From Paraburkholderia oxyphila NBRC 105797 (GTDB taxonomy: Bacteria > Pseudomonadota > Gammaproteobacteria > Burkholderiales > Burkholderiaceae): DNA of 64,000 nt. Below the pieces are notes generated by a model, which saw nothing but the letters and a program-made list of their open reading frames with translations, did no database searches and was not told the origin of the DNA. Position numbers and translations under genes: made by a program. Of the stretch, positions 22,304-33,148 are shown in pieces (within the stretch, counting starts at the first letter, position 1; each line of letters opens with the position of its first letter). Location: the NCBI RefSeq assembly GCF_000685075.1, contig NZ_BAYD01000007.1, forward strand, positions 124,001 through 188,000, in the 5' to 3' direction.

Positions 22304-23209
22304 ATGGCTAACGGCACCCAGCACGGCATTACGTTGCGCGGCAGCATTCCCGCGATCGTCACCCCCATGCACGAAGACGGCAGCCTCGATCTGCCTGCAT
22401 TCCGCAAACTGATCGACTGGCACGTGGAAGAGGGGACGGATGCAATCGTCGTCGTCGGCACGAGCGGCGAGTCCGCCACGCTGGACGTCGAAGAGCACAT
22501 CCTGATGGTCAAGACGGCGGTCGAGCACGCCGCGGGCCGTATGCCGATCATCGCCGGCGCCGGCGGCAATTCCACGGCCGAGGCCATCGAGCTCACGAGG
22601 CACGCGAAGAGTGTCGGCGCACAGGCGTCGCTCCAGGTCGTGCCCTATTACAACAAGCCGACCCAGGAAGGCATGTACCGCCATTTCGCGACGATTGCGG
22701 AAGCGGTGGACCTGCCGGTCCTGCTGTACAACGTGCCGGGCCGCACGGTCGCGGACATGTCGAACGAGACGATCCTGCGCCTCGCGCAGGTGCCGGGCAT
22801 CGTCGGCGTGAAGGAAGCGACGGGCAATATCGACCGCGCCGCGCACCTGATCAAGCACGCGCCGGAAGGCTTCAAGATCTTCAGCGGCGACGATCCCACC
22901 GCGATCGCGCTGATGCTGCTGGGTGGCCACGGTAATATCTCGGTGACCGCGAACGTCGCGCCGCGCCAGATGAGCGAGCTGTGCCGCGCCGCGCTGGAAG
23001 GCGACGCCAAGACCGCGCGTGCGATCCACCTGAAGCTGTTGTCGTTGCACAAGAATCTTTTCATCGAATCGAACCCGATTCCGGTGAAGTGGGCACTGCA
23101 GGAACTCGGCCGCATCGAGGGCGGCATCCGTCTGCCGCTCACGCCGCTCGACGCGCGCTACCACGACGTGGTGCGCACGGCGCTGCGCGAGGCTGGCCTG
23201 ATCGGCTGA
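22304..23209 (+). CDS. dapA: 4-hydroxy-tetrahydrodipicolinate synthase
   Basis: First committed enzyme of lysine and diaminopimelate synthesis, condensing pyruvate with aspartate semialdehyde. The 301-residue aldolase barrel shows GTSGESATL, the active-site tyrosine in LLYNVPGRT, and the Schiff-base lysine in [10 protein letters not shown]. The motif [23 protein letters not shown] is typical of true DapA and not of sialate lyases. It is followed by bamC, the same dapA-bamC order as in E. coli. A hairpin overlaps its stop codon. Confidence 0.96.
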   Translation: MANGTQHGITLRGSIPAIVTPMHEDGSLDLPAFRKLIDWHVEEGTDAIVVVGTSGESATLDVEEHILMVKTAVEHAAGRMPIIAGAGGNSTAEAIELTRHAKSVGAQASLQVVPYYNKPTQEGMYRHFATIAEAVDLPVLLYNVPGRTVADMSNETILRLAQVPGIVGVKEATGNIDRAAHLIKHAPEGFKIFSGDDPTAIALMLLGGHGNISVTANVAPRQMSELCRAALEGDAKTARAIHLKLLSLHKNLFIESNPIPVKWALQELGRIEGGIRLPLTPLDARYHDVVRTALREAGLIG

Positions 23210-23231
23210 TCGGTTTAAGCCCGATCAGCCG
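23203..23231 (+). terminator. Hairpin overlapping the dapA stop codon
   Basis: Perfect 11-bp stem CGGCTGATCGG / CCGATCAGCCG, loop TTTAAGC. It includes the last codon and TGA of dapA and is followed by AAAGCGCCGTATTTTC, a poor T-run. It may reduce readthrough to bamC or stabilise the dapA message. Confidence 0.55.
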
Positions 23232-23346
23232 AAAGCGCCGTATTTTCAACTGACGCCCACGAGCCACGCACCCAAATCGACGACACAATCGACGACAGAT
23301 ATCCTGGCAGGTCAAGGCTTAGCGTTCCCGTATTACGAAGGTCCAC

Positions 23347-24486
23347 ATGAAACATCCCGTTCTTTCCCTCCACGCAACCCGCATGGCGGTGCTGGCGCTC
23401 GCACTCGGCTCGCTCGCAGGTTGTGAGTCGCTGAACGACATGTTCGCGTCGGATCGCGTCAACTACAAGGACACGGCAAGCGCGCCGGCACTGGCCGTGC
23501 CGCAGGATCTGTCGGCGGTGCCGACCGACCAGAAGTACATTGCGCCGCCGGCCACGGTGACGCTGGGCGGCGCCGCGCAGCGCACCGTCACGAGCGCGGG
23601 CAATGCCACGCTCGGCGTGCCGGATGCGCAGGATCCGCTCGGCATGCATATCGAGCGCGATGGCGACCGCCGCTGGCTCGTGATCGACGGCCGCACGCCC
23701 GACGACGTCTGGCCGCAGCTGCAGGAATTCTGGACCGACAACGGCTTCACGCTCACGACCGATTCGCCGGCCACGGGCATCATGACCACGGACTGGGCCG
23801 AAAACCGCGCCAATATTCCGGACGACTGGTTCCGCCGCACGATCGGCCGCGTGGTCGACTTTGCGTATTCGTCGGGCACGCGCGACAAATTCCGTACGCT
23901 GGTCACGCGCGGCGCGGACGGCCAGACCGACATTTCGATCACACACAGCGCGATGGAAGAAGTGCTGACCGGCCAGGACAAGACCGGGTCGAAGTGGGTG
24001 GAGCGTCCGCGCGATCCTGCCCTCGAGGCCGCCTTCCTCGACAAGGTCATGCAGAAGTTCGGCCTGACCGACGCGCAGGCCAAGCAACTGCTGACCGATG
24101 CGCGTCCGTCGTCCTCCGCGGCCAAGGTCGTGGCCGGCACCGACGGCACGACGCTCGATCTGCCCGAGGCATTCGATACCGCATGGCTGCGCGTGGGTCT
24201 CGCGCTCGATCGCACCAATTTCACGGTCGACAACCGCGACCGCGAGAAGGGCATCTACTACGTGCGCTACGCCGATTCCATGCAGGAACTGAAGGGCGAC
24301 GGCCTGCTCGGCAAGCTGTTCTACAACCCGAAAAAGGCCGAGAAGGATCAGGGGCCGGAGATCATGATTTCGGTGCGTTCGAGCGGCAACTCGACCCAGG
24401 TGGCGGTGCTCAACCCGAACGGCCAGGTGGACACCTCGTCGGACGCGCAGCGCATCGTGACCGCGCTGCACGCCCAGTTGAACTAA
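23347..24486 (+). CDS. bamC: Outer membrane protein assembly factor BamC
   Basis: Lipoprotein subunit of the beta-barrel assembly machine. The 379-residue product has a classic lipoprotein signal: MKH, a hydrophobic core and GSLAGC, with Cys26 as the lipidation site. An unstructured N-terminal segment like that which contacts BamD follows (SDRVNYKDTASAPALAVPQDL), then two helix-grip domains (about residues 95-215 and 260-375). The start at 23347 has an AAGG-containing leader. It lies downstream of dapA and nine bases upstream of an MBL-fold gene, so the three are likely cotranscribed. Confidence 0.92.
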   Translation: MKHPVLSLHATRMAVLALALGSLAGCESLNDMFASDRVNYKDTASAPALAVPQDLSAVPTDQKYIAPPATVTLGGAAQRTVTSAGNATLGVPDAQDPLGMHIERDGDRRWLVIDGRTPDDVWPQLQEFWTDNGFTLTTDSPATGIMTTDWAENRANIPDDWFRRTIGRVVDFAYSSGTRDKFRTLVTRGADGQTDISITHSAMEEVLTGQDKTGSKWVERPRDPALEAAFLDKVMQKFGLTDAQAKQLLTDARPSSSAAKVVAGTDGTTLDLPEAFDTAWLRVGLALDRTNFTVDNRDREKGIYYVRYADSMQELKGDGLLGKLFYNPKKAEKDQGPEIMISVRSSGNSTQVAVLNPNGQVDTSSDAQRIVTALHAQLN

Positions 24487-24494
24487 AACACGCC

Positions 24495-25268
24495 GTGCGC
24501 TTTGCGAGCCTCGGCAGCGGCAGCGAGGGCAATGCACTGGTCGTGGAAGCAGGCGGCGGCGCGACGCCCACGCGCGTGCTGCTCGACTGCGGATTCTCCG
24601 CGAAGGAAGTCGAGCGGCGGCTCGCCCGGGTGGGTCTTGCCGCCGACACGCTCAGCGCAATTCTCATCACCCACGAACACAGCGACCATATCGGCAGCGC
24701 GCTGACGCTGGCGCGCCGCTGGTCGATTCCGCTCTACATGAGCTGGGGCACGGCGCAGGCCGTAGGCGCCGACGACGCGGGCGTCGAACTCAACGTTCTC
24801 TGGGGCGATGAGGTGGCCGAAATCGGCGCGATCGGCGTGCAGCCTTACACCGTGCCGCACGATGCGCGCGAGCCGCTGCAATTCGTTTTCAGCGATGGCG
24901 CGAGCCGGCTTGGCGTGCTGACCGACGTCGGCGAGTCGACGCCGCACATCAACGCCGTGCTGAGCGGCTGCGACGCGCTCGTGCTCGAATGCAATCACGA
25001 CCTCGAGATGCTGGCGGCGAGCCGTTATCCGGCGTCGCTCAAGGCGCGCATTGGCGGCTCCCACGGTCACTTGAACAACGAGGCGGCCGGCGGCATTCTC
25101 GCGGCGCTCGATCGCTCGAAATTGCGTCATCTGGTCGCCGCGCACCTGAGCCAGCAAAACAACACGCCGGAACTCGCGCGCGCAGCCATGGCGGCCGTGC
25201 TCGGCAACGCGGCCACGGAAATCGGGGTCGCCACGCAAGGCGAAGGCTTCGACTGGCTCGCTCTCTAG
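24495..25268 (+). CDS. MBL-fold metallohydrolase (WalJ/YycJ-like)
   Basis: A 257-residue metallo-beta-lactamase-fold hydrolase. The N-terminus RFASLGSGSEGNALVVEA and LLDCGFSAKEVERRL match the YycJ/WalJ group, and the zinc-binding motif is ITHEHSDHIGS, with later ligands in VLECNHDLEML and SHGHLNN. Homologues have been described as dsDNA exonucleases, but I cannot assign substrate here. The start is GTG at 24495, nine bases after bamC; the frame extends upstream only antisense to nothing meaningful inside bamC. Convergent with the Bax-inhibitor gene across a bidirectional terminator. Confidence 0.86.
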   Translation: MRFASLGSGSEGNALVVEAGGGATPTRVLLDCGFSAKEVERRLARVGLAADTLSAILITHEHSDHIGSALTLARRWSIPLYMSWGTAQAVGADDAGVELNVLWGDEVAEIGAIGVQPYTVPHDAREPLQFVFSDGASRLGVLTDVGESTPHINAVLSGCDALVLECNHDLEMLAASRYPASLKARIGGSHGHLNNEAAGGILAALDRSKLRHLVAAHLSQQNNTPELARAAMAAVLGNAATEIGVATQGEGFDWLAL

Positions 25269-25312
25269 CCTGCTTCATGTCTACGGCCCGTGGCCGGCGG
25301 CGCACGGACGAA

Positions 25313-25344
25313 AAAAAGCCCATGACGCGAGTCATGGGCTTTTT
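25313..25344. terminator. Bidirectional terminator between MBL gene and Bax-inhibitor gene
   Basis: Perfect 14-bp inverted repeat AAAAAGCCCATGAC / GTCATGGGCTTTTT with a GCGA loop; A- and T-runs flank the GC part, so it can terminate transcription from both sides. Confidence 0.92.
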
Positions 25345-25385
25345 GCTTGTGGGCGAGGGCCGGAACAGGTCCGGCCCTGCTGAGT

Positions 25386-26084
25386 TCAGTTGCGATTGCC
25401 GCCGAAAATGCCGAGGATCGCGAGCAGGTTCGTGAACACGTTGTAGAGATCCAGGTAGATCGCGAGCGTAGCCGTGATGTAGTTGGTCTCGCCGCCGTTC
25501 ACGACGCGCTGCACGTCGAACAGCATATAGGCCGAGAAGATCGCGATGGCCAGCACGGACACCGTGAGCATCAGCGTGGGCAGGTGCAGGAACATGTTCG
25601 CGATGCCTGCGAGCAGGATCACGATCACGCCCATGAACAGCCACTTGCCGAGCCCCGAGAAGTCGCGCTTGCTGACGGTGGCGATGGTCGCCATGGTGGC
25701 GAAGATGATGCCGGTGCCGCCGAACGCGAGCATGATCAGCGACGCGCCGTTCGAGAAACCGAGAATGAACGCCAGCAGCCGCGAGAGCATCAGGCCCATG
25801 AAGAACGTGAAGCCCAGCAGCACGAATACGCCGAGCGAACTGTTCTTGGTGCGCTCGATGGCGAAGATGAAGCCGAAGGCGATCGCGAAGAACGCGAGCA
25901 GGCTCATCGTCGGGCTGGTGGCGGCGAACAGCGAGAAGCCCGTGGTGACGCCCACCCACGCGCCGAGCACCGTCGGCACCATCGACAGCGCGAGCAGCCA
26001 GTAGGTGTTGCGCAGTACGCGGTTGCGAGTCTCGGCGGAGACGACGGTGCCGCCGCGGCCGAAGTTGTAGGGGTACTCGTTCAT
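25386..26084 (-). CDS. Bax inhibitor-1 (BI-1)/YccA family membrane protein
   Basis: A 232-residue inner-membrane protein with seven hydrophobic helices and the UPF0005/BI-1 pattern: RNTYWLLALSMVPTVLGAW in TM1, the YMLFDVQRVVNGGETNYI segment with the conserved Asp, and ATLAIYLDLYNVFTNLLAIL at the end. Bacterial members include YccA, a modulator of FtsH proteolysis, and pH-sensing calcium-leak channels. Co-occurrence of hflK and hflC 12 kb away is compatible with a YccA-like role, but that is inference. Start at 26084 (MNEYPYNFG). Upstream lies the structured intergenic region before ndk. Confidence 0.88.
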   Translation of the reverse strand: MNEYPYNFGRGGTVVSAETRNRVLRNTYWLLALSMVPTVLGAWVGVTTGFSLFAATSPTMSLLAFFAIAFGFIFAIERTKNSSLGVFVLLGFTFFMGLMLSRLLAFILGFSNGASLIMLAFGGTGIIFATMATIATVSKRDFSGLGKWLFMGVIVILLAGIANMFLHLPTLMLTVSVLAIAIFSAYMLFDVQRVVNGGETNYITATLAIYLDLYNVFTNLLAILGIFGGNRN

Positions 26085-26159
26085 GCTTTCTCCTTGCGTG
26101 AGACGCGTGGCAGGCGGTGCGCGTCACGTGCGCGATCCGCTCCCTCTTAAGATATGCGC

Positions 26160-26289
26160 GGTGTCCCGGAGTTTCAACGGGACGCCACACAGTTTCGCTA
26201 CGTTTGAGAGCGTAGCCTCCCATGCTTAATTGGGGCTGAAAAGCCCGGCGGCGCGGCGTTTGCGCCGGCGAGGCCGAGTCTGTCGGCCT
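26160..26289. other. Cluster of four hairpins in the BI-1/ndk intergenic region
   Basis: Four successive inverted repeats: GGTGTCCCG/CGGGACGCC (26160-26168 with 26178-26186, one G-U), GCTACG/CGTAGC (26197-26202 with 26211-26216), CGGCGC/GCGCCG (26249-26254 with 26262-26267) and AGGCCGA/TCGGCCT (26271-26277 with 26283-26289). They lie in the divergent 293-base gap. Could be a small RNA, a leader structure of either gene, or chance in GC-rich DNA. Confidence 0.45.
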
Positions 26290-26323
26290 AACGGGGTTCA
26301 ATCGCAATCATACATGGGAACAT

Positions 26324-26336
26324 GCTACAATTGCGG
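26324..26336 (+). promoter_or_regulatory. Possible ndk promoter element
   Basis: GCTACAATTGCGG holds a TACAAT -10-like hexamer at 26326-26331, about 47 bases before the ndk ATG, nearly identical to the element before dapA. No clear -35. Confidence 0.4.
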
Positions 26337-26377
26337 ATTCATTTGAATCTGTAACCTCTTAATTTTCTGGAGTTTTT

Positions 26378-26803
26378 ATGGCGCTCGAACGCACCCTGTC
26401 GATTATCAAGCCGGACGCAGTGGCAAAGAACGTGATCGGCCAGATCTACAGCCGCTTCGAAAACGCTGGCCTGAAGATCGTTGCTTCGCGCATGGTCCAC
26501 CTCTCGCGCGCTGATGCCGAGAAGTTCTATGCTGTTCACGCAGAGCGTCCGTTCTTCAAGGACCTCGTTGAGTTCATGATCTCGGGCCCGGTGCAGATTC
26601 AAGTTCTGGAAGGCGAGAACGCCATCCTGAAGAACCGCGACCTGATGGGCGCGACCGACCCGAAGAAGGCCGAGAAGGGCACGATCCGCGCCGACTTCGC
26701 GGACAGCATCGACGCCAACGCCGTTCACGGCTCGGACGCCGTTGAAACGGCTCGCGTCGAAATCGCGTTCTTCTTCCCGGAAGTCAACGTTTACTCGCGC
26801 TAA
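26378..26803 (+). CDS. ndk: Nucleoside diphosphate kinase
   Basis: Balances nucleoside triphosphate pools by transferring the gamma-phosphate through a phosphohistidine. The 141-residue protein is of standard length, with [15 protein letters not shown] at the N-terminus and the active-site His117 in [16 protein letters not shown] lies just upstream of the ATG. It is the first gene of the long same-strand block running to 43.8 kb and is followed by rlmN, the usual order in proteobacteria. Confidence 0.98.
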   Translation: MALERTLSIIKPDAVAKNVIGQIYSRFENAGLKIVASRMVHLSRADAEKFYAVHAERPFFKDLVEFMISGPVQIQVLEGENAILKNRDLMGATDPKKAEKGTIRADFADSIDANAVHGSDAVETARVEIAFFFPEVNVYSR

Positions 26804-26916
26804 TCGGCAAGAGTAAGCGGCAGTTCAAGGTAGCATAGGGTCGCGAACGGCGATGACGTTCACTGTCCGGTGCCGGGTTTTCTCGGATCCGGCAGTGAAC
26901 GCGCTCTCGCACTGAA

Positions 26917-28086
26917 ATGGCAGGATTCGACATGACGAGCAGTTCCACCGTCAACCTTCTCGATTTCGACGCCCAAGGGCTCGTCGCATATTGCGAGAGC
27001 CTGGGCGAGAAGCCGTTTCGCGCCAAACAGCTTCAGCGCTGGATTCACCAATACAATGCCGCCGACTTTGACGGCATGACGGATCTGGCCAAATCGCTGC
27101 GCGAGAAGCTGAAAGGGCGCGCCTCGATCGGCATGCCCGAAATCATTTCCGACAACGTTTCCACCGACGGCACGCGCAAGTGGCTCGTGGACGTCGGCAA
27201 CGGCAACGCGGTCGAGACCGTGTTCATTCCGGAAGAAACGCGCGGCACGCTGTGCGTGTCGTCTCAGGCGGGATGCGCGGTGAATTGCCGGTTCTGTTCG
27301 ACCGGCAAGCAAGGATTTTCACGCAATCTCACCACCGCCGAGATCATCGGCCAGCTGCGCATGGCGGAGTTCGCCCTGCGCGCGTCGCTCCTTGGCGAGG
27401 CCGGCGGCCGCGCGACCGGCGGTGAGGGCAAGGGCGAGCGCGTCGTCACCAACGTCGTGATGATGGGCATGGGTGAGCCGCTCCTGAACTACGACGCGGT
27501 CGTTCCCGCGATGCGCCTGATGCTCGACGACAACGCCTACGGCCTGTCGCGCCGGCGCGTCACGCTGTCGACCTCGGGCGTCGTGCCCATGATGGACCGC
27601 CTCGGCGCCGACCTCCCGGTCGCGCTCGCGGTGTCGCTGCATGCACCCAACGACGCATTGCGCGACGAGCTCGTGCCGCTGAACCGCAAGTACCCGCTGC
27701 GCGAGCTGATGGCCGCCTGCCAGCGGTACCTGCTGGTTGCGCCGCGCGACTTCATCACCTTCGAGTACTGCATGCTCGACGGCGTCAACGACACGGAGGA
27801 GCACGCACGCCAATTGCTCGCGGTAACGCGTGACGTGCCGTGCAAATTCAACCTGATTCCGTTCAATCCGTTCCCCGAGTCGGGCCTGCTGCGTTCGAAA
27901 TCGGACCAGATCAAGCGCTTCGCACAGATCCTGATGGATGCGGGCGTCGTTACGACCGTGCGCAAGACGCGCGGCGACGACATCGACGCGGCCTGCGGCC
28001 AGCTCGCAGGCGAGGTGAAGGACCGCACGCGCCTTGCCGAGCGCACCGCCCGCAAGGTGATCGACGTCCATCCGGTTCAGCACTGA
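26917..28086 (+). CDS. rlmN: Dual-specificity rRNA/tRNA adenine-C2 methyltransferase RlmN
   Basis: Radical-SAM enzyme that methylates C2 of A2503 in 23S rRNA and A37 of some tRNAs. The 389-residue protein has the iron-sulfur motif CAVNCRFC (Cys120, Cys124, Cys127), the GEPLLN SAM-binding element, and a C-terminal [13 protein letters not shown] with the methyl-carrying cysteine. The start may be 26917 ([10 protein letters not shown]) or 26932 (MTSSS); both precede the conserved [11 protein letters not shown] short insert (about residues 165-176, [13 protein letters not shown]) is variable between species. Sits between ndk and the RodZ-type gene as in many proteobacteria. Confidence 0.96.
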   Translation: MAGFDMTSSSTVNLLDFDAQGLVAYCESLGEKPFRAKQLQRWIHQYNAADFDGMTDLAKSLREKLKGRASIGMPEIISDNVSTDGTRKWLVDVGNGNAVETVFIPEETRGTLCVSSQAGCAVNCRFCSTGKQGFSRNLTTAEIIGQLRMAEFALRASLLGEAGGRATGGEGKGERVVTNVVMMGMGEPLLNYDAVVPAMRLMLDDNAYGLSRRRVTLSTSGVVPMMDRLGADLPVALAVSLHAPNDALRDELVPLNRKYPLRELMAACQRYLLVAPRDFITFEYCMLDGVNDTEEHARQLLAVTRDVPCKFNLIPFNPFPESGLLRSKSDQIKRFAQILMDAGVVTTVRKTRGDDIDAACGQLAGEVKDRTRLAERTARKVIDVHPVQH

Positions 28087-28335
28087 ACGCGGTGGACCCC
28101 GGTCAAGGCGAAAAAGGGCGATAACACGGTAGAAACGGGGCACGAAAGGCAGTGCCGGTGCAGCTGCGCGGGGAATGACGCAGTATTGCCGGCGAGTTTG
28201 ACAAGAAACGTTGCAGAAGCGATCGGATGCGGCACAGTAGCCGCGCATTTTGTTATAAACGGTCTGCGAATCGGGGCCGGGCGCAGTGCGCCCGCCGGTT
28301 CCGGGATAGAAAAGAATCGACGCAAGGACTTTGGG

Positions 28336-29481
28336 ATGAGCGAGCCGCAGCACCCTTTCGGGACAGACGGAACAGAGACCAACGCAGGCCGTTCGGGATC
28401 CGACGGCTCGCCATCGCCGGTGCAGGCCGTGCCTGACACGCTGGCCGCGGTGGGCGCGCGCCTCGCGCAGCTGCGCCAGGCGAAAAACTGGTCGGTCGAG
28501 GACGTCTCGGCGCGCTTGAAGGTGTCGGTTTCGAAGCTGCGCGAGCTCGAGGCGGGCGACATCAGCCATCTGCCGGATGCCACGTTCGCACTCGGCGTGG
28601 TGCGGGCCTATGCGAAGCTGCTCGGCGCCGATCCCGCGCCGCTCACCCAGGCGCTGCGCCGCGAGCGCGGCGTGCCGCAGCCGGATCTGTCGATGCCCGC
28701 GTCGTCGGGCGCGGATCTGCCGCGCGGGCGCGTCTCGCTCTCGCTGGGCGGCGGGGTGCGCACGCCGCGCCGCCGTGCGTCGTGGCTGTGGGGCGTGGCG
28801 TTCGTCGTCGTCGCGGTGATCGGCATCTCGATGTGGCATACGAACAGCGGCGAATCGTCGGCATGGTTCGCGCGCCTGAAGTCGATGGCCAGCGGCACGA
28901 CCAGTAGCGCAAGCAGTGAATCGGGCGCGTCGTCAGCGAAGGTGACCGAGGGCACGACAACGGGCGCAGCGACCGGGCAGGGCACGGACGAGGCCGGCGC
29001 GGCCTCGAACGCTCAGGCTAGCGGCCAGGTCAATGGCCAGGTCAGCGGCGAAGCCTCGGCCGTTCAGGGTGCGGCGAGTGCGCCGCAGGCTACGGCGAGT
29101 GCGCCGCAGGCGACCCAGGTTGCGCCGGCCAGCGCGGCGCCTGCCGCGAGCGCGGCTGCGGCGAGCGCGGCAGCAGTGGCGGGGGTGGCAACCGCGGCAA
29201 CGGAACAAGCGGCTTCGGTGCCGGCCGCGCCCGGCACGTCGACGTTCGCGATACGCGTGACGCAGGACTCCTGGGTCAGCGTGCGCCAGAAAGATGGCAA
29301 GGAGCTCTTCTCCGGACTGGTCCACGCCAATGATGGGCGTGAGATCTCCGGTGTCGAGCCGCTCAGGATCACGGTGGGCAACAAGGCCGGTATCGAGTCG
29401 ATGACCATCGACGGTCAGCCGGTCGACGCATCGAAGTATGCGTCGGCGCGTGGCAATGTCGCGCGCTTCGTGCTGCCCTGA
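28336..29481 (+). CDS. rodZ: RodZ-type helix-turn-helix membrane protein
   Basis: A 381-residue bitopic protein with RodZ architecture: an N-terminal Cro-like helix-turn-helix (about residues 40-110, VGARLAQLRQAKNWSVEDVS with YAKLLGADP), a basic juxtamembrane stretch, one TM helix (about 155-174, SWLWGVAFVVVAVIGISMW), a long low-complexity Ala/Ser/Thr/Gln linker (about 180-305) and a C-terminal DUF4115 beta domain (FAIRVTQDSWVSVRQKDGKE). RodZ links MreB to the cell-wall elongation machinery. The position between rlmN and ispG supports the call. The linker contains direct repeats (ASAPQAT twice). Start at 28336, after GGACTTTGGG. Confidence 0.85.
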   Translation: MSEPQHPFGTDGTETNAGRSGSDGSPSPVQAVPDTLAAVGARLAQLRQAKNWSVEDVSARLKVSVSKLRELEAGDISHLPDATFALGVVRAYAKLLGADPAPLTQALRRERGVPQPDLSMPASSGADLPRGRVSLSLGGGVRTPRRRASWLWGVAFVVVAVIGISMWHTNSGESSAWFARLKSMASGTTSSASSESGASSAKVTEGTTTGAATGQGTDEAGAASNAQASGQVNGQVSGEASAVQGAASAPQATASAPQATQVAPASAAPAASAAAASAAAVAGVATAATEQAASVPAAPGTSTFAIRVTQDSWVSVRQKDGKELFSGLVHANDGREISGVEPLRITVGNKAGIESMTIDGQPVDASKYASARGNVARFVLP

Positions 29482-29581
29482 TCAAGACATGACGTGCATT
29501 GCGGCCGGCAAGTGGGCCGCGATGCTTTATCAATTCGCGCGCTGTCCGCAAGTCGACAGTCGCGGCGCGCGCGAGGTGTAA

Positions 29582-30901
<1,320 letters not shown>

Positions 30902-30971
30902 GCGCCGCGCTACCGAGCACCGTTTCCAGGCATAACCAAATATCGCCATTCGCAAGCACACTCGCAACGCA

Positions 30972-32309
30972 ATGACTGAACAGAAAAGAAAGCCCGAAAA
31001 GCTGACCGGCGTGAAGGGCATGAACGACATCCTGCCGCAGGACGCAGGGCTGTGGGACTTCTTCGAAACCACCGTGAAGTCCATGCTCCGTTCGTACGGA
31101 TACCAGAACATCCGCACGCCGATCGTCGAGCATACGCAGCTCTTCACGCGCGGTATCGGCGAGGTGACCGACATCGTCGAAAAGGAGATGTACAGCTTCA
31201 CCGACGCGCTCAACGGCGAAAACCTCACGATGCGGCCGGAGAACACAGCGGCCGTCGTGCGTGCGTCGATCGAGCACAACATGCTCTACGACGGCCCGAA
31301 GCGCCTGTGGTACATCGGCCCGATGTTCCGTCACGAGCGTCCGCAGCGCGGCCGCTATCGCCAGTTCCATCAGGTCGGCGTGGAAGCGCTCGGCTTCGCG
31401 GGCCCCGATGCGGACGCGGAAATCATCCTGATGTGCCAGCGTCTCTGGGACGACCTCGGCTTGACCGGCATCAAGCTTGAAATCAACTCGCTGGGTCTCG
31501 CGGAAGAGCGCGCCGCGCATCGCGTCGAGCTCATCAAGTATCTCGAGCAGCACGTCGACCTGCTCGACGAAGACGGCAAGCGCCGCCTGTATACGAACCC
31601 GCTGCGCGTGCTCGATACGAAGAACCCTGCGCTGCAGGAAATCGCGAACAACGCGCCGAAGCTGATCGACTTCCTCGGCGAGGCGTCGCTTGCGCACTTC
31701 GAAGGGCTGCAGCGCCTGCTCAAGGCGAACAACATTCCGTTCAAGATCAACCCGCGTCTCGTGCGCGGGCTCGATTACTACAATCTGACCGTGTTCGAGT
31801 GGGTCACCGACAAGCTCGGCGCGCAGGGGACGGTGGCGGCCGGCGGCCGTTACGATCCGCTGATCGAGCAGCTTGGCGGCAAGCCCACGGCGGCTTGCGG
31901 CTGGGCCATGGGCGTCGAGCGCATTCTGGAGCTGCTCAAGGAAGAGGACCTCGTGCCGGAAGACGACGGTTGCGACGTCTACGTTGTGCACCAGGGCGAC
32001 GCGGCACGCGAGCAGGCGTTCATCGTGGCCGAGCGTCTGCGTGACACCGGTCTCGACGTCATCCTCCACTGCAGCGCCGACGGTCAGCCCGCGAGCTTCA
32101 AGTCGCAGATGAAGCGCGCGGATGCCAGCGGCGCGGCGTTCGCCGTGGTGCTTGGCGAAGACGAAGTGGCCAAGGGCGTAGCGGGTGTGAAGGCACTGCG
32201 CGGTGGCGCCGAAGCCGCTCGCAGCGAGCAACAGACGGTAGCACTCGAAGACTTGACCGAATATCTAATCAATGCGATGGTTGCATCCGCCGAAGACGGC
32301 GACGACTGA
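30972..32309 (+). CDS. hisS: Histidine--tRNA ligase
   Basis: Class II synthetase that charges tRNA-His. The 445-residue product shows motif 1 and 2 regions ([35 protein letters not shown]), the histidine-specific loop [13 protein letters not shown], motif 3 in GWAMGVERI, and a C-terminal anticodon-binding domain. The presence of RGLDYY distinguishes it from HisZ at 40.6 kb. Context ispG-hisS-yfgM-bamB-der is the same as in E. coli. Confidence 0.97.
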   Translation: MTEQKRKPEKLTGVKGMNDILPQDAGLWDFFETTVKSMLRSYGYQNIRTPIVEHTQLFTRGIGEVTDIVEKEMYSFTDALNGENLTMRPENTAAVVRASIEHNMLYDGPKRLWYIGPMFRHERPQRGRYRQFHQVGVEALGFAGPDADAEIILMCQRLWDDLGLTGIKLEINSLGLAEERAAHRVELIKYLEQHVDLLDEDGKRRLYTNPLRVLDTKNPALQEIANNAPKLIDFLGEASLAHFEGLQRLLKANNIPFKINPRLVRGLDYYNLTVFEWVTDKLGAQGTVAAGGRYDPLIEQLGGKPTAACGWAMGVERILELLKEEDLVPEDDGCDVYVVHQGDAAREQAFIVAERLRDTGLDVILHCSADGQPASFKSQMKRADASGAAFAVVLGEDEVAKGVAGVKALRGGAEAARSEQQTVALEDLTEYLINAMVASAEDGDD

Positions 32310-32452
32310 TAGGGTCGTTACAGGTCGCGGTGAGTAGTCAACCGTCATCGACGCGCGATCTACGCATTTGACCGCTGTCCGCGGCGTGCCACGAAAGGTG
32401 TACGTGGCGCGTACGGCAGCGGGCTTCAGAATAAACAAGGAATCGCTACGCG

Positions 32453-33082
32453 ATGAGTTATCACGACGAACAGGAATCGATCGAGAGTTTCAAGGCATGG
32501 TGGACGCAGTGGGGCAACATCACTACGTGGATCGTGCTGATCGTTCTGCTCGCGCTCGCTGCGTGGAACGGCTGGAACTTCTGGCAGCGCCGTCAGGCTG
32601 CCGAGGCCGCGGTGCTGTACGACCAGGTTCAGCAGGCATCGGCCGGCGACGACAAAGCGCTGCTCACGCGCATTGCGACTGACATGGAAGACCGCTTCGG
32701 CCGCACCGCGTATGCGCAGATGACCGCGCTGGACGTGGCCAAGGCGCTCTACATGGCGGGCGATACCGCGGGCGCCAAGGCGCAGTTGCAATGGGCGGCC
32801 GATCACGCGAAGGACGAGGAGTTCCGCCAGATCGCCAAGATCCGTCTTGCCTCCGTGCTGCTCGACGAAAAGGCCTACGATCAGGGCCTCGCGCTGATTC
32901 CGCAACCGGATTCGGGCCCGTTCAAGGGGATCGTCGCGGATGGCCGCGGCGACCTGCTCGCGGCAGCCGGCAAACGCGACGATGCGCGCACGGCCTACAA
33001 GCTCGCGCTCGACAGCTTGCCCAAGAGCGATGCCTCCGAGCGCCAGTTGATCCAGTTCAAGCTCGACGCGCTGGGCGGCTAA
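32453..33082 (+). CDS. yfgM: YfgM-type tetratricopeptide ancillary translocon protein
   Basis: A 209-residue inner-membrane protein: short cytoplasmic N-terminus (MSYHDEQESIESFKAWW), one TM helix (about residues 24-44) and a periplasmic TPR-like domain. E. coli YfgM works with PpiD at the SecYEG translocon and hands nascent periplasmic proteins to chaperones. Sequence pattern, size and the invariant place between hisS and bamB support the assignment. The helical repeats are degenerate, as is usual for this family. Confidence 0.88.
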   Translation: MSYHDEQESIESFKAWWTQWGNITTWIVLIVLLALAAWNGWNFWQRRQAAEAAVLYDQVQQASAGDDKALLTRIATDMEDRFGRTAYAQMTALDVAKALYMAGDTAGAKAQLQWAADHAKDEEFRQIAKIRLASVLLDEKAYDQGLALIPQPDSGPFKGIVADGRGDLLAAAGKRDDARTAYKLALDSLPKSDASERQLIQFKLDALGG

Positions 33083-33148
33083 GGAAGCCGCGCTGCCCGC
33101 CCGTGAATATAAACAGCTAAACCAACTCCATTCATGCTTCGTTCACCG

